Under the pieces are notes generated by a model, which saw only the letters and a program-made list of their open reading frames with translations, was not told the DNA's origin and ran no database searches. Shown here one piece after another: positions 17,694 through 26,103 of a stretch of 64,000 bases of DNA. Where the stretch lies: the NCBI RefSeq assembly GCF_000424325.1, contig NZ_KE384163.1, positions 1-64,000 of the forward strand. The letters run 5' to 3'. A program made the translations under genes and the position numbers. Within the stretch, counting starts at the first letter, position 1, and each line of letters opens with the position of its first letter. The stretch comes from [Clostridium] clostridioforme AGR2157. Lineage in GTDB: Bacteria; Bacillota; Clostridia; Lachnospirales; Lachnospiraceae.

Positions 17694-18323
17694 ATGTCAG
17701 AAAAAATGATTGAAAACAACAGGGTAAGCGTCATCGGAGAAATCGTATCGGGATTTACCTTCAGCCATGAAGTCTTCGGAGAAGGGTTTTATATGGTGGA
17801 TGTGGCTGTCAACAGACTCAGCGAGCAGGCGGACATCATTCCCCTGATGATATCCGAGCGCCTTATAGACGTACATAAAGACTATTCAGGCTGCACCGTG
17901 GAATCCATAGGCCAGTTCCGTTCCTACAACCGGCATGAGGGAATCAAGAACCGGCTGATGCTGTCCATCTTTGTGAGGGAAATCCATTTCATTGAGGAAT
18001 TCACGGATTATACCAAGACCAATCAGATATTCCTGGACGGCTATATCTGCAAGCCGCCCATATACAGAAAAACTCCTCTTGGACGGGAAATCGCAGATAT
18101 CCTTCTGGCTGTGAACCGTCCCTACGGCAAATCAGATTACATACCCTGCATCAGCTGGGGACGCAACGCACGTTTTGCTTCCAGCTTCGAGGTGGGCACC
18201 AGGGTAAGGGTGTGGGGCCGTGTGCAGAGCCGCGAGTACACCAAGAAGCTCAGTGAGACAGAGTGCGAGAAGCGCATTGCATATGAGGTCTCCATCAGCA
18301 AGCTGGAATGTGACGAGGCTTGA
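17694..18323 (+). CDS. Single-stranded DNA-binding (SSB-like OB-fold) protein
   Basis: ATG 17694 follows GAGGAG by 7 bases. The 209-residue protein reads as two OB-fold-like halves: NNRVSVIGEIVSGFTFSHEV with FYMVDVAVNRLSEQADIIPL, and NQIFLDGYICKPPIYRKTPL with REIADILLAVNRPYGKSDYI and ARFASSFEVGTRVRVWGRVQ. The second half matches the SSB/PriB pattern clearly. Lachnospiraceae carry such long SSB-like proteins besides the standard SSB. The acidic C-terminal tip typical of replicative SSB is reduced here to CDEA, so it may have a specialised rather than replicative role (inference). It is monocistronic. Confidence 0.8.
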   Translation: MSEKMIENNRVSVIGEIVSGFTFSHEVFGEGFYMVDVAVNRLSEQADIIPLMISERLIDVHKDYSGCTVESIGQFRSYNRHEGIKNRLMLSIFVREIHFIEEFTDYTKTNQIFLDGYICKPPIYRKTPLGREIADILLAVNRPYGKSDYIPCISWGRNARFASSFEVGTRVRVWGRVQSREYTKKLSETECEKRIAYEVSISKLECDEA

Positions 18324-18393
18324 ACAGAAGATGCTTCAGACGCTGTCATCTAAAGATTCCTTTTGAATATCTTTCGAAAAATGTAAGAAATGT

Positions 18394-18422
18394 TTGCAAT
18401 ATTGGCTAAACTATGCTATTAT
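18394..18422 (+). promoter_or_regulatory. Predicted promoter of the adenosyltransferase-like gene
   Basis: TTGCAA (18394-18399) and TATTAT (18417-18422) are 17 bases apart, about 50 bases before the start codon. Confidence 0.6.
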
Positions 18423-18473
18423 GAGCAAGTCCAATTGTTCTTAGGAAAAAGCAAGTAAAGCATGAGGTGCAAG

Positions 18474-18971
18474 ATGATGAAAGAGAGCATGATACAGGTT
18501 ATCTGTGGACCGGGACGCGGTAAGACCACCAGTGCCATCGGAAGGGGAATAACCGCGCTGACCAGGGGAAAGCGTGTCTATATGGTACAGTTCCTTAAGG
18601 GCGCCCTGGATGCGGATAACATGGAAATCATACAGCGTCTGGAACCGGAATTTAAAATTTTCAGATTTGAGAAGACACCTGTTTTCTTTGACCGGCTGAC
18701 GGAAGAGGAGAAGGCAGAGGCAAGAATCTGTATCCTGAACGGCCTGAATTTTGCCAGGAAGGTTCTGGTGACAGGGGAGTGTGATGTGCTTATCCTGGAT
18801 GAGATTCTGGGAATCCTGGACGAGGGAGTGATATCGGGAGAGGAGATGTGTGCCATCATAGCCCAGGCCAGGAATGCGCAGATACAGCTGATCCTCACAG
18901 GGACCATATATCCGGAGTGCCTGGATGGTCATGTGGATGAGGTCACAAGGATTCAGACAAGATATGAGTGA
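18474..18971 (+). CDS. Cob(I)yrinic acid a,c-diamide adenosyltransferase-like protein (CobA/CobO/BtuR family)
   Basis: This 165-residue P-loop protein has GPGRGKTTSAIGRGI at its start, VYMVQFLKG after the second strand, and the Walker B-like VLILDEILGILDEG. That is the pattern of the CobA/BtuR corrinoid adenosyltransferases, which transfer adenosyl from ATP to cobalt(I). I chose ATG 18474; GAGGTG at 18465-18470 suits ATG 18474 or 18477 better than the ATG at 18462. No other cobalamin gene is near, so the substrate is inferred only from the family. The product is slightly shorter than the typical 175-200 residues. Confidence 0.82.
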   Translation: MMKESMIQVICGPGRGKTTSAIGRGITALTRGKRVYMVQFLKGALDADNMEIIQRLEPEFKIFRFEKTPVFFDRLTEEEKAEARICILNGLNFARKVLVTGECDVLILDEILGILDEGVISGEEMCAIIAQARNAQIQLILTGTIYPECLDGHVDEVTRIQTRYE

Positions 18972-18978
18972 TTTCCTG

Positions 18979-19007
18979 TTGACAGACTGTTGGCAGGGTG
19001 ATAATAT
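18979..19007 (+). promoter_or_regulatory. Promoter of the riboswitch-dapA transcript
   Basis: TTGACA (18979-18984, perfect -35) and TAATAT (19002-19007) have a 17-base spacer, just upstream of the lysine aptamer. Confidence 0.75.
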
Positions 19008-19024
19008 AATACCAACAATCATAG

Positions 19025-19259
19025 AGTAGAGGTTGCGTTAATCATGAGTAGATAAGCCGGATGTGGCAGGCACAGGCGATGGCTTAGGGAAAGGGAGAAA
19101 CGCCGAAGAGGAAGCGTTCCTTGTTCACGCCCCCTCTGGGCATATGGTTAAGAGCCGTATGACTGTCATCCGGGTGGATGGAGAGCTACCAAAGAACGTG
19201 GATTAGACACTGGAATCATACGTATATGGAAGGGCTGACATTTACCTCAGCCCTTTTTT
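19025..19259 (+). ncRNA. Lysine riboswitch (L box) controlling dapA
   Basis: The leader has the conserved blocks of the lysine aptamer in order: AGAGGTTGCG, ATCATGAGTA, GGGAAAGGGAGAAACGCCGA, TCTGGGC, and GACTGTCATCCGGGTGGA, closing with GAGAGCTACC near 19190. It is followed by a rho-independent terminator at 19231-19259. Known members bind lysine and end transcription of lysine synthesis or uptake genes. Here the first gene after it is dapA, so lysine feedback on the diaminopimelate branch is expected. Aptamer about 19025-19192; the rest is expression platform. Confidence 0.93.
19231..19259 (+). terminator. Riboswitch terminator hairpin
   Basis: AGGGCTGA (19231-19238) pairs with TCAGCCCT (19247-19254) and is followed by a run of six T. 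It lies about 90 bases before the dapA start and is presumably formed when lysine is bound. Confidence 0.88.
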
Positions 19260-19345
19260 GTTTCCAAGGAAAGTACGTCCGGGTTTTATTTTCTATGGGG
19301 AAAAGCACACTGTGATTGAATCAAGAAAAAAGGAGAGAACATAGT

Positions 19346-20230
19346 ATGGCACTTTTTGAAGGAGCAGGTGTAGCACTGGTGACCCCGTTTAAGGAAAACG
19401 GTGAAGTAAATTACGAAAAACTGGAGGAGATCGTAGAAGAGCAGATTGCAGGCGGCACAGACGCCATCATTGCCTGCGGTACCACAGGCGAAGCCTCCAC
19501 CATGACCCACGAGGAGCATCTGGATGTGATTGAGTACATCTGCAGGGTGACAAAGAAACGGATTCCTGTGGTTGCAGGGACCGGCTCAAACTGTACGGAG
19601 ACAGCCGTTTATCTCTCCGCGGAGGCAGAGAAGAGGGGAGCGGACGGACTTCTTCTGGTGTCCCCATACTATAACAAGGCTACCCAGAAGGGACTTATGG
19701 CCCATTTCACGGCTGTTGCGGACGCGGTGAGGATTCCCATTATCCTCTACAACATCCCGGGCAGGACAGGCGTCACCATTAAGCCTGAGACCATTGCGGC
19801 CCTGTGTAAGGACGTGGATAATATTGTGGGGGTTAAGGAGGCCGGCGGCAGCTTCTCAGCCATTGCCACTCTTATGAGCCTGTCAGACGGCAAGGTGGAT
19901 TTGTACTCAGGCAACGATGACCAGATTGTGCCCCTTCTCTCCCTGGGAGGCAAGGGCGTTATCTCCGTGCTGTCCAATGTGGCTCCGCGCCAGACCCACG
20001 ACATCTGCGCTTCCTACTTCGCGGGGGATGTAAAAACCAGCGCCAGCCTTCAGTTAAAGGCCATACCGTTGATTACAGAGCTCTTTAGCGAGGTAAACCC
20101 CATTCCTGTAAAGGCTGCCATGAACATGATGGGCAAGGGCGTGGGACCGTTACGCATGCCTTTGACTGAGATGGAGCCCCAGAATCAGGAGAAGCTTAAG
20201 AAGGCCATGACAGCTTACGGCATCCTGTAG
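19346..20230 (+). CDS. dapA: 4-hydroxy-tetrahydrodipicolinate synthase
   Basis: DapA condenses pyruvate with aspartate semialdehyde, the first committed step of diaminopimelate and lysine synthesis. ATG 19346 (MALFEGAGVALVTPF) follows AAGGAG; the frame is open 10 codons further without a ribosome site. The 294 residues form the TIM barrel of the class I aldolase family with GTTGEASTMT (substrate threonines), LYNIPGRTG (catalytic Tyr) and VGVKEAGG (Schiff-base Lys about 160). It is followed at 29 bases by dapB and controlled by the upstream lysine riboswitch. Confidence 0.97.
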   Translation: MALFEGAGVALVTPFKENGEVNYEKLEEIVEEQIAGGTDAIIACGTTGEASTMTHEEHLDVIEYICRVTKKRIPVVAGTGSNCTETAVYLSAEAEKRGADGLLLVSPYYNKATQKGLMAHFTAVADAVRIPIILYNIPGRTGVTIKPETIAALCKDVDNIVGVKEAGGSFSAIATLMSLSDGKVDLYSGNDDQIVPLLSLGGKGVISVLSNVAPRQTHDICASYFAGDVKTSASLQLKAIPLITELFSEVNPIPVKAAMNMMGKGVGPLRMPLTEMEPQNQEKLKKAMTAYGIL

Positions 20231-20259
20231 GGAAGATTCCGGGAAAGGACGGTATACTA

Positions 20260-21018
20260 ATGGTAAAGATGATAATGCACGGCTGCTGCGGGGCCATGGG
20301 ACATGTAATCACGGGACTGGCGGCAGAAGATGAAGAGATCCGGATTGTGGCAGGCATCGATGTGCGGGAGGGAACGGATTTGGGATATCCCGTGTTCCCT
20401 TCCCTGGACCAGTGCAGCGTGGAGGCGGACGTGATTGTGGATTTCGCGTCTCCAAAGGCAGTGGACGGGCTTCTGGCCTACAGCTGCAGAGAGCAGGTTC
20501 CCGTGGTCCTCTGTACCACCGGGCTCTCGAAAGAGCAGCTTAGGGCAGTGGAAAAGGCCAGCGAAAAGACGGCCATCCTGCGCTCCGCCAACATGTCACT
20601 GGGAGTAAACCTGCTGCTCAAGCTGGTGAGTGATGCTGCCAGAGTACTGGCAGGTTCAGGCTTTGACATGGAAATCGTGGAAAAGCACCACAACCAGAAG
20701 GTGGATGCACCCAGCGGCACAGCCCTGGCACTGGCGGATTCCATGAACCAGTCCATGGACGGGCAGTACACCTATACCTGTGACAGGAGTACCAGACGGG
20801 AAAAGAGAAATCCGAAGGAAATCGGAATCTCGTCCGTCAGAGGCGGTTCCATAGTTGGCGAACACGACGTGATATTTGCGGGTATGGACGAGGTGGTCAC
20901 CTTCAGCCACACGGCTTATTCTAAGGCCATTTTCGCCAAAGGCGCCCTGGAGGCAGCCAGATTCCTGGCCGGTAAGGAGCCCGGCATGTACTCCATGACG
21001 GATGTGGTAGGATTATGA
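20260..21018 (+). CDS. dapB: 4-hydroxy-tetrahydrodipicolinate reductase
   Basis: DapB reduces the DapA product with NAD(P)H. The 252-residue enzyme shows an N-terminal Rossmann motif (HGCCGAMGHVITG), CTTGLS, and the catalytic region VEKHHNQKVDAPSGTALAL, with the His-His pair and the Lys of the family. ATG 20260 has GGAAAGGA upstream. It is the second gene of the riboswitch-controlled dapA-dapB operon. Length is near the family's usual 250-270 residues. Confidence 0.96.
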   Translation: MVKMIMHGCCGAMGHVITGLAAEDEEIRIVAGIDVREGTDLGYPVFPSLDQCSVEADVIVDFASPKAVDGLLAYSCREQVPVVLCTTGLSKEQLRAVEKASEKTAILRSANMSLGVNLLLKLVSDAARVLAGSGFDMEIVEKHHNQKVDAPSGTALALADSMNQSMDGQYTYTCDRSTRREKRNPKEIGISSVRGGSIVGEHDVIFAGMDEVVTFSHTAYSKAIFAKGALEAARFLAGKEPGMYSMTDVVGL

Positions 21019-21108
21019 CAGAAATTTCCAGAACAGGCAGGATGTTCCACCATAATCCATTCTCCTAAAGCACATAATATATGTAGAAAACGAAAGGAGA
21101 ATGTCATT

Positions 21109-21441
21109 ATGAAAAAAATCAGACCTGCAATTTTTGCAATGCTGCTGCTCATCATGGTTATGTCTGTTACAGCCTGTGGAAGCAATAACTCCAATACACA
21201 GTCTTCAACAGGTGCCAGCCAGAACTCATCCTCAGCAGCCACTTCCACCAGTACCTCGTCCCAGGAAACCACAGGGATGGAGACCTCTTCCATGGAAACG
21301 GAAGGGGACGGCATCATTGACGGACTTATGAATGACGTGGAAAAGGGCGCAAATGACGTTAAGAACGGCGTGAATGATATCACAGGCGAATCAAACACAG
21401 TCAATGAGAGCGGCACCAACAATACAACAGAGGCCAGATAG
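21109..21441 (+). CDS. Small Ser/Thr-rich lipoprotein, unknown function
   Basis: The 110-residue product has a lysine-rich start, a hydrophobic stretch and the lipobox VTACGSN (Cys about 23), so it should be a lipid-anchored surface protein. The mature part is almost entirely Ser, Thr, Asn and Gln to about residue 65, then a short amphipathic segment with two NDV.(K/N)G repeats, then a Thr/Asn tail. Such compositions usually indicate an unstructured spacer. ATG 21109 follows AAAGGAG. It is 90 bases after dapB, possibly with its own promoter. I do not recognise a named family. Confidence 0.8.
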   Translation: MKKIRPAIFAMLLLIMVMSVTACGSNNSNTQSSTGASQNSSSAATSTSTSSQETTGMETSSMETEGDGIIDGLMNDVEKGANDVKNGVNDITGESNTVNESGTNNTTEAR

Positions 21442-21524
21442 TAAATTGCTGTCAGGGCCTATGGACCCTTTCTATGCCGGGGACGGCTGGAGAGGGTCTA
21501 TCTGCGTAAAAACATAGATGCCTC

Positions 21525-21553
21525 TTGAAGAGCTTCCTGTTAAGGATTATAAT
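21525..21553 (+). promoter_or_regulatory. Predicted promoter before the small basic membrane protein gene
   Basis: TTGAAG (21525-21530) and TATAAT (21548-21553) have a 17-base spacer, about 33 bases before TTG 21586. Confidence 0.55.
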
Positions 21554-21585
21554 CAATATCATGGACAGACGGGAAAGGGGATTGA

Positions 21586-22005
21586 TTGGGTTACATAATC
21601 AGACGTTTCAGACAGGTGCAAATAGGGAAGATAAGTCTGAGGGAGATGTGTTTTAGGAAGATGGGGCTGAGAAGGATGCGCCGGAGGGCGGTAAAATCCT
21701 GGAAGGAGCGCTGTCCGTCCGTCAGGCGCAGGATGCGCCGTATCAGAGGCGCCCTGTTCCTTCTGGCTGCAGGTACCATGGCCTGGGCAGGAACAGGCCG
21801 GGGCATTATCCGCTGGGTCCGGGAGCAGATACCGCACATGGAACGGATTGAGGAGAGCAGTCCGGCCAGGGCGGCAGACGGGGATGGGATGATATCGTTG
21901 AAGCGGGGCTTTACCATTCGTCTGGATGAAAAGAAAATCCACATATTCCAGGTTGAGGAAGGGTATAAGGACCGTGAGAAGGCCGGCGGTTCAGGGAGTG
22001 ATTAG
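21586..22005 (+). CDS. Small basic protein with one membrane segment, unknown function
   Basis: The open frame of 139 residues begins at TTG 21586, 5 bases after GAAAGGGG, behind a good sigma-A promoter. The first 55 residues are strongly basic (many Arg and Lys). Then a hydrophobic segment GALFLLAAGTMAWAGTG could cross the membrane, and an acidic-to-mixed tail contains MISLKRGFTIRLDEKKIHIF. I recognise no family. Alternative starts at internal ATGs (21646 or 21661) would give about 115-119 residues. Coding status is likely but not certain, because Arg-rich frames can arise by chance in GC-rich DNA. Confidence 0.5.
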   Translation: MGYIIRRFRQVQIGKISLREMCFRKMGLRRMRRRAVKSWKERCPSVRRRMRRIRGALFLLAAGTMAWAGTGRGIIRWVREQIPHMERIEESSPARAADGDGMISLKRGFTIRLDEKKIHIFQVEEGYKDREKAGGSGSD

Positions 22006-22048
22006 CGGGGCAGAGGACATTCATTAGGAATTTTAATGATTGCCACGC

Positions 22049-22077
22049 TTGTATTCAAAGACATTGTGTATTATAAT
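22049..22077 (+). promoter_or_regulatory. Predicted promoter of purC
   Basis: TTGTAT (22049-22054) and TATAAT (22072-22077) are separated by 17 bases. The transcript would have a leader of about 80 bases before ATG 22166; no purine riboswitch pattern was seen in it. Confidence 0.55.
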
Positions 22078-22165
22078 TTCTTCTGAAATGGTATTCTTTT
22101 ATAGCGTCAGCTTATAAATCCATATCGCAACCATACGAATATAAGAAAAGGACAGGTGGATACCC

Positions 22166-22873
22166 ATGGAAAAGAAAGAGATGCTCTACGAAGGAAAGGC
22201 TAAGAAGGTTTACACAACGGAGGACCCGGACGTGTTAATCGTGTCCTACAAGGATGATGCAACCGCATTCAACGGTCTGAAAAAGGGAACCATTGTTGGA
22301 AAGGGCGCCATCAACAACCGTATGACCAACTTCATTTTCAAGAAACTGGAGGAGAAGGGGGTACCTACCCACCTGGTAGAAGAATTAAATGACAGGGAAA
22401 CCGCTGTGAAGAAAGTGGAGATTGTACCCCTGGAGGTAATCATCCGCAATTACTCCGCAGGCAGCTTTGCCAAGAAGATGGGAATGGAGGAAGGCATCAA
22501 GTTCAAATGCCCGACTCTGGAATTCAGCTATAAGAACGACGACCTGGGCGACCCATTTATCAACAGCTATTACGCACTGGCACTGGGACTTGCTACCCAG
22601 GAGGAGATTGACGATATCACTGAGTATGCGTTTAAGGTAAACGAAGTGCTGCAGGAATATTTTGACGGACTGAACATTGACCTGATTGATTTTAAGATTG
22701 AGTTCGGCCGTTATCACGGCAAGGTTATCCTGGCTGACGAGATTTCTCCTGATACATGCCGTCTCTGGGATAAGGATACCCACGAGAAGCTGGATAAGGA
22801 CAGATTCAGAAGAGACCTGGGCAATGTAGAGGACGCATACGAAGAAGTATTCCGCAGACTGGGTATCCAGTAA
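22166..22873 (+). CDS. purC: Phosphoribosylaminoimidazole-succinocarboxamide synthase
   Basis: PurC (SAICAR synthetase) joins aspartate to CAIR with ATP in purine synthesis. The 235-residue length is standard for the bacterial single-domain form. Signature segments are [11 protein letters not shown]-like [11 protein letters not shown] at the start, [25 protein letters not shown] (family signature) and [15 protein letters not shown] (second signature). ATG 22166 follows AAAGGACAGG. It is the first of four purine genes here but is separated from purF by a hairpin, so partly independent transcription is likely. Confidence 0.97.
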   Translation: MEKKEMLYEGKAKKVYTTEDPDVLIVSYKDDATAFNGLKKGTIVGKGAINNRMTNFIFKKLEEKGVPTHLVEELNDRETAVKKVEIVPLEVIIRNYSAGSFAKKMGMEEGIKFKCPTLEFSYKNDDLGDPFINSYYALALGLATQEEIDDITEYAFKVNEVLQEYFDGLNIDLIDFKIEFGRYHGKVILADEISPDTCRLWDKDTHEKLDKDRFRRDLGNVEDAYEEVFRRLGIQ

Positions 22874-22909
22874 GCGACCGGAAGGTTTGACGCGGACAAA
22901 TTAAGATAC

Positions 22910-22942
22910 AACGCCTGGGCATGATTACCCAGGCGTTCCCTT
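22910..22942 (+). terminator. Hairpin after purC, probable terminator
   Basis: AACGCCTGGG (22910-22919) pairs perfectly with CCCAGGCGTT (22928-22937) over an 8-base loop, followed by the pyrimidine tract CCCTTCTTT. The T-run is interrupted, so partial read-through to purF is possible. Confidence 0.6.
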
Positions 22943-22986
22943 CTTTGAGAAGAGAATAGCCTGACACACAGAAAGGACATGACTTC

Positions 22987-24435
22987 ATGAATCATAACCT
23001 GATGGATTTTGATATTGGGGCAGATAAACTGCGTGAGGAGTGCGGGGTTTTCGGGATGTATGATTTTGATGGGAACGACGTGGCCCGGGCCATATACTAC
23101 GGGCTTTTTGCCCTGCAGCACCGGGGACAGGAAAGCTGCGGTATAGCGGTGAGCGACACAGAAGGACCCAAGGGGAAGGTGGCGGCCCATAAGGGGATGG
23201 GCCTTTGCAACGAGGTATTTACGCCGGAGGTGCTGGAAGGTTTGAAGGGCAATATCGGCGTGGGCCATGTGCGGTATTCCACGGCCGGCAGCAGCACGCG
23301 GGAAAATGCACAGCCTTTGGTGCTCAATTATGTAAAAGGAACCCTGGGTCTGGCCCACAACGGCAACCTGGTCAATGCGCCTGAGCTGCGCCATGAGCTG
23401 GAGTACACAGGGGCTATTTTCCAGACTACCATTGACTCGGAGGTCATTGCCTACCACATAGCCAGGGCCAGGATTCATACCCCCAATGTGGAGAGCGCAG
23501 TAGCCACAGCCATGAAGAAGCTGAAGGGAGCCTACTCCCTGGTAATCATGAGTCCCCGCAAGCTGATTGGAGCGAGAGACCCAATGGGGTTCAAGCCTCT
23601 GTGTATCGGGAAACGGGATAATGCCTACATCCTGGCATCAGAGACATGTGCCCTGGAGACTATAGGGGCTGAGTTTGTCCGGGATGTGGAGCCGGGGGAA
23701 ATCGTGACCATCACGGCGGACGGCATATCCTCTGATAAGGAGATGTGCCTGCCTGACCCTTCCGGAGAAGCCAGATGTATCTTTGAGTATATTTATTTTG
23801 CCAGACCGGACAGTGTTTTTGACGGAGTGAGCGTATACAAGGCCAGGATTCATGCCGGCCGGTTCCTGGCCCTGGATTCACCGGCGGAGGCAGACCTGGT
23901 GGTGGGCGTGCCTGAATCCGGCAACGCGGCGGCCCTGGGCTATGCCATGGAATCCGGGATTCCATACGGAAATGCTTTTGTGAAGAATTCCTACGTGGGA
24001 AGGACCTTCATCAAGCCAAAGCAGAGCAGCAGGGAGTCTGCCGTGCGCATCAAACTCAATGTGCTAAAGGAGGCTGTGGCCGGAAAAAGGGTCATCATGA
24101 TTGACGACTCCATTGTCCGGGGGACCACCAGCGCGCTGATTGTGAAGATGCTGCGGGACGCGGGTGCCAGAGAGGTCCATGTGAGAATCAGCGCGCCTCC
24201 ATTTTTACACCCCTGCTATTTTGGCACGGATATTCCATCGGAGGACCAGCTCATTGCCCATGGAAGGACCGTGGATGAAGTGAGGCAAATCATCGGGGCA
24301 GACACCCTTTCCTTCTTAAGGCAGGAGAGGCTGTCCCAGATGGCATCTGAAAGGCCTATCTGCACCGCGTGCTTTACAGGGGATTACCCTATGGCCCCGC
24401 CTTCCCAGGACATCCGGGGAAGCTATGAGAAATAG
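22987..24435 (+). CDS. purF: Amidophosphoribosyltransferase
   Basis: PurF makes phosphoribosylamine from PRPP and glutamine. The 482-residue product starts at ATG 22987 after AAAGGAC. The first 18 residues form a propeptide-like leader before the catalytic N-terminal Cys of REECGVFG. The Ntn glutaminase domain shows LQHRGQESCGI and GVGHVRYST; the phosphoribosyltransferase domain shows VIMIDDSIVRGTTS (PRPP loop). C-terminal cysteines in ICTACFTGDYP fit the [4Fe-4S]-cluster-bearing type known from Bacillus. It lies between purC and purB on the same strand. Confidence 0.97.
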   Translation: MNHNLMDFDIGADKLREECGVFGMYDFDGNDVARAIYYGLFALQHRGQESCGIAVSDTEGPKGKVAAHKGMGLCNEVFTPEVLEGLKGNIGVGHVRYSTAGSSTRENAQPLVLNYVKGTLGLAHNGNLVNAPELRHELEYTGAIFQTTIDSEVIAYHIARARIHTPNVESAVATAMKKLKGAYSLVIMSPRKLIGARDPMGFKPLCIGKRDNAYILASETCALETIGAEFVRDVEPGEIVTITADGISSDKEMCLPDPSGEARCIFEYIYFARPDSVFDGVSVYKARIHAGRFLALDSPAEADLVVGVPESGNAAALGYAMESGIPYGNAFVKNSYVGRTFIKPKQSSRESAVRIKLNVLKEAVAGKRVIMIDDSIVRGTTSALIVKMLRDAGAREVHVRISAPPFLHPCYFGTDIPSEDQLIAHGRTVDEVRQIIGADTLSFLRQERLSQMASERPICTACFTGDYPMAPPSQDIRGSYEK

Positions 24436-24445
24436 GGCGCAGGCA

Positions 24446-24474
24446 TTTATATAAGTAATTGTATATGGTATGAT
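24446..24474 (+). promoter_or_regulatory. Possible promoter of purB
   Basis: TTTATA (24446-24451) and TATGAT (24469-24474) are 17 bases apart, 37 bases before ATG 24511. The -35 is weak. Confidence 0.4.
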
Positions 24475-24510
24475 AGAAAACATCAAATCAATGAATACGG
24501 AGGATATGAC

Positions 24511-25947
24511 ATGATTGACCACGACAGATATGTAAGCCCTCTTTCTGAGCGCTATGCCAGCAGGGAGATGCAGTACATCTTTTCACCTGACATGAAGTTT
24601 TGTACCTGGAGAAAGCTCTGGATTGCGCTGGCTGAGACAGAGAAGGAGCTGGGGCTTTCCATCACGGACGAGCAGATTGAGGAACTGAAGGCCCATTCAG
24701 AGGAAATCAATTATGATGTGGCTAAGGCCAGGGAGAAGGAAGTCCGCCACGATGTCATGAGCCATGTCTATGCTTACGGCGTACAGTGCCCCAAGGCAAA
24801 GGGAATCATCCATCTGGGGGCTACCTCCTGTTACGTGGGAGATAATACGGACATCATCATCATGACCGAGGCCCTGAAGCTGGTGAGGAAGAAACTGCTC
24901 AACGTACTGGCGGAGCTGTCCGGGTTCGCTGAAAAATACAAGGACCTTCCCACTCTTGCTTTCACCCACTTCCAGCCGGCCCAGCCAACCACGGTTGGAA
25001 AGCGCGCCACCCTGTGGATGATGGAGCTTAAGCTGGACCTGGATGACCTGGACTACCTAATCGGTTCCATGCGCCTTCTGGGTTCCAAGGGAACCACGGG
25101 CACCCAGGCCAGCTTCCTGGAGCTTTTTGACGGGGACCATGAGAAATGCCGCCGCCTGGATGCAAGGATTGCAGAGAAGATGGGATTTGAGGGCTGCTAT
25201 CCGGTATCCGGTCAGACCTATTCACGGAAGGTGGACAGCCGTGTCATAAGCGTTCTGGCAGGCATTGCCCAGAGCGCCCACAAGTTCTCCAATGACATCC
25301 GTCTTCTCCAGCACCTGAAGGAGGTGGAGGAGCCCTTTGAGAAGAAGCAAATCGGTTCATCCGCCATGGCCTACAAGAGGAACCCCATGCGCAGCGAGCG
25401 TATTGCCTCCCTGGCCAACTATGTGATGAGCGATATGATGAATCCCATGCTGGTGGCGTCCACCCAGTGGTTTGAGAGGACCCTGGACGACTCCGCCAAC
25501 AAGAGACTGTCCGTGCCGGAAGGTTTCCTGGCAGTGGACGGAATCTTAGACCTGTACCTGAACGTGGTGGACGGCCTGGTGGTATATCCCAAGGTCATTG
25601 AAAAGCACCTGATGGCTGAGCTTCCCTTCATGGCAACAGAGAATATCATGATGGACGCGGTAAAGGCAGGAGGCGACCGTCAGGAGCTCCATGAGCGGAT
25701 TCGTGAGCTGTCCATGGAGGCAGGAAAGAACGTGAAGGAAAAGGGCCTGGATAACAACCTCCTGGAGCTGATAGCAGCTGACCCGGCCTTTAATCTTTCC
25801 CTGGATGAACTGAAAATGACCATGGATCCGTCCCGTTATGTCGGACGTTCATCAAAGCAGGTGGAGGAATTCCTGGAAGAGGTCATTAAGCCGCTGCTTG
25901 AGGAAAATGCGGGAGAACTGGGGTTGACGGCGGAGATTAATGTGTAG
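24511..25947 (+). CDS. purB: Adenylosuccinate lyase
   Basis: PurB cleaves SAICAR and adenylosuccinate, two steps of purine synthesis. The 478-residue protein belongs to the fumarase/aspartase superfamily: it has the signature GSSAMAYKRNPMRSE (about 280-295), HLGATSCYVGDNTDI and FTHFQPAQPTTVGKR. The length is that of the longer, eukaryote-like PurB form found in many Clostridia. ATG 24511 follows GGAGG. An 11-G run lies directly after the stop codon. Confidence 0.97.
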   Translation: MIDHDRYVSPLSERYASREMQYIFSPDMKFCTWRKLWIALAETEKELGLSITDEQIEELKAHSEEINYDVAKAREKEVRHDVMSHVYAYGVQCPKAKGIIHLGATSCYVGDNTDIIIMTEALKLVRKKLLNVLAELSGFAEKYKDLPTLAFTHFQPAQPTTVGKRATLWMMELKLDLDDLDYLIGSMRLLGSKGTTGTQASFLELFDGDHEKCRRLDARIAEKMGFEGCYPVSGQTYSRKVDSRVISVLAGIAQSAHKFSNDIRLLQHLKEVEEPFEKKQIGSSAMAYKRNPMRSERIASLANYVMSDMMNPMLVASTQWFERTLDDSANKRLSVPEGFLAVDGILDLYLNVVDGLVVYPKVIEKHLMAELPFMATENIMMDAVKAGGDRQELHERIRELSMEAGKNVKEKGLDNNLLELIAADPAFNLSLDELKMTMDPSRYVGRSSKQVEEFLEEVIKPLLEENAGELGLTAEINV

Positions 25948-26020
25948 TGGGGGGGGGGGCGGATTGAACGCTAAGGACCTGGCAGCACAAAAGGAGGGGC
26001 AATGAGCGTCTAATCCTACC

Positions 26021-26048
26021 TTGCAATCACTCTATTTTATGCTATGAT
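26021..26048 (+). promoter_or_regulatory. Predicted promoter of the LysR-family gene
   Basis: TTGCAA (26021-26026) and TATGAT (26043-26048) have a 16-base spacer, about 55 bases before ATG 26104. Confidence 0.5.
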
Positions 26049-26103
26049 ATATCCATAAGAGCTAATTTTGATTATATCATCTTTCAATAAGGAGAACTTA
26101 TGG

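Noticed and set aside
22080-22165. Leader of purC considered as a purine riboswitch
   Set aside because: None of the conserved purine aptamer segments are visible in the short leader.
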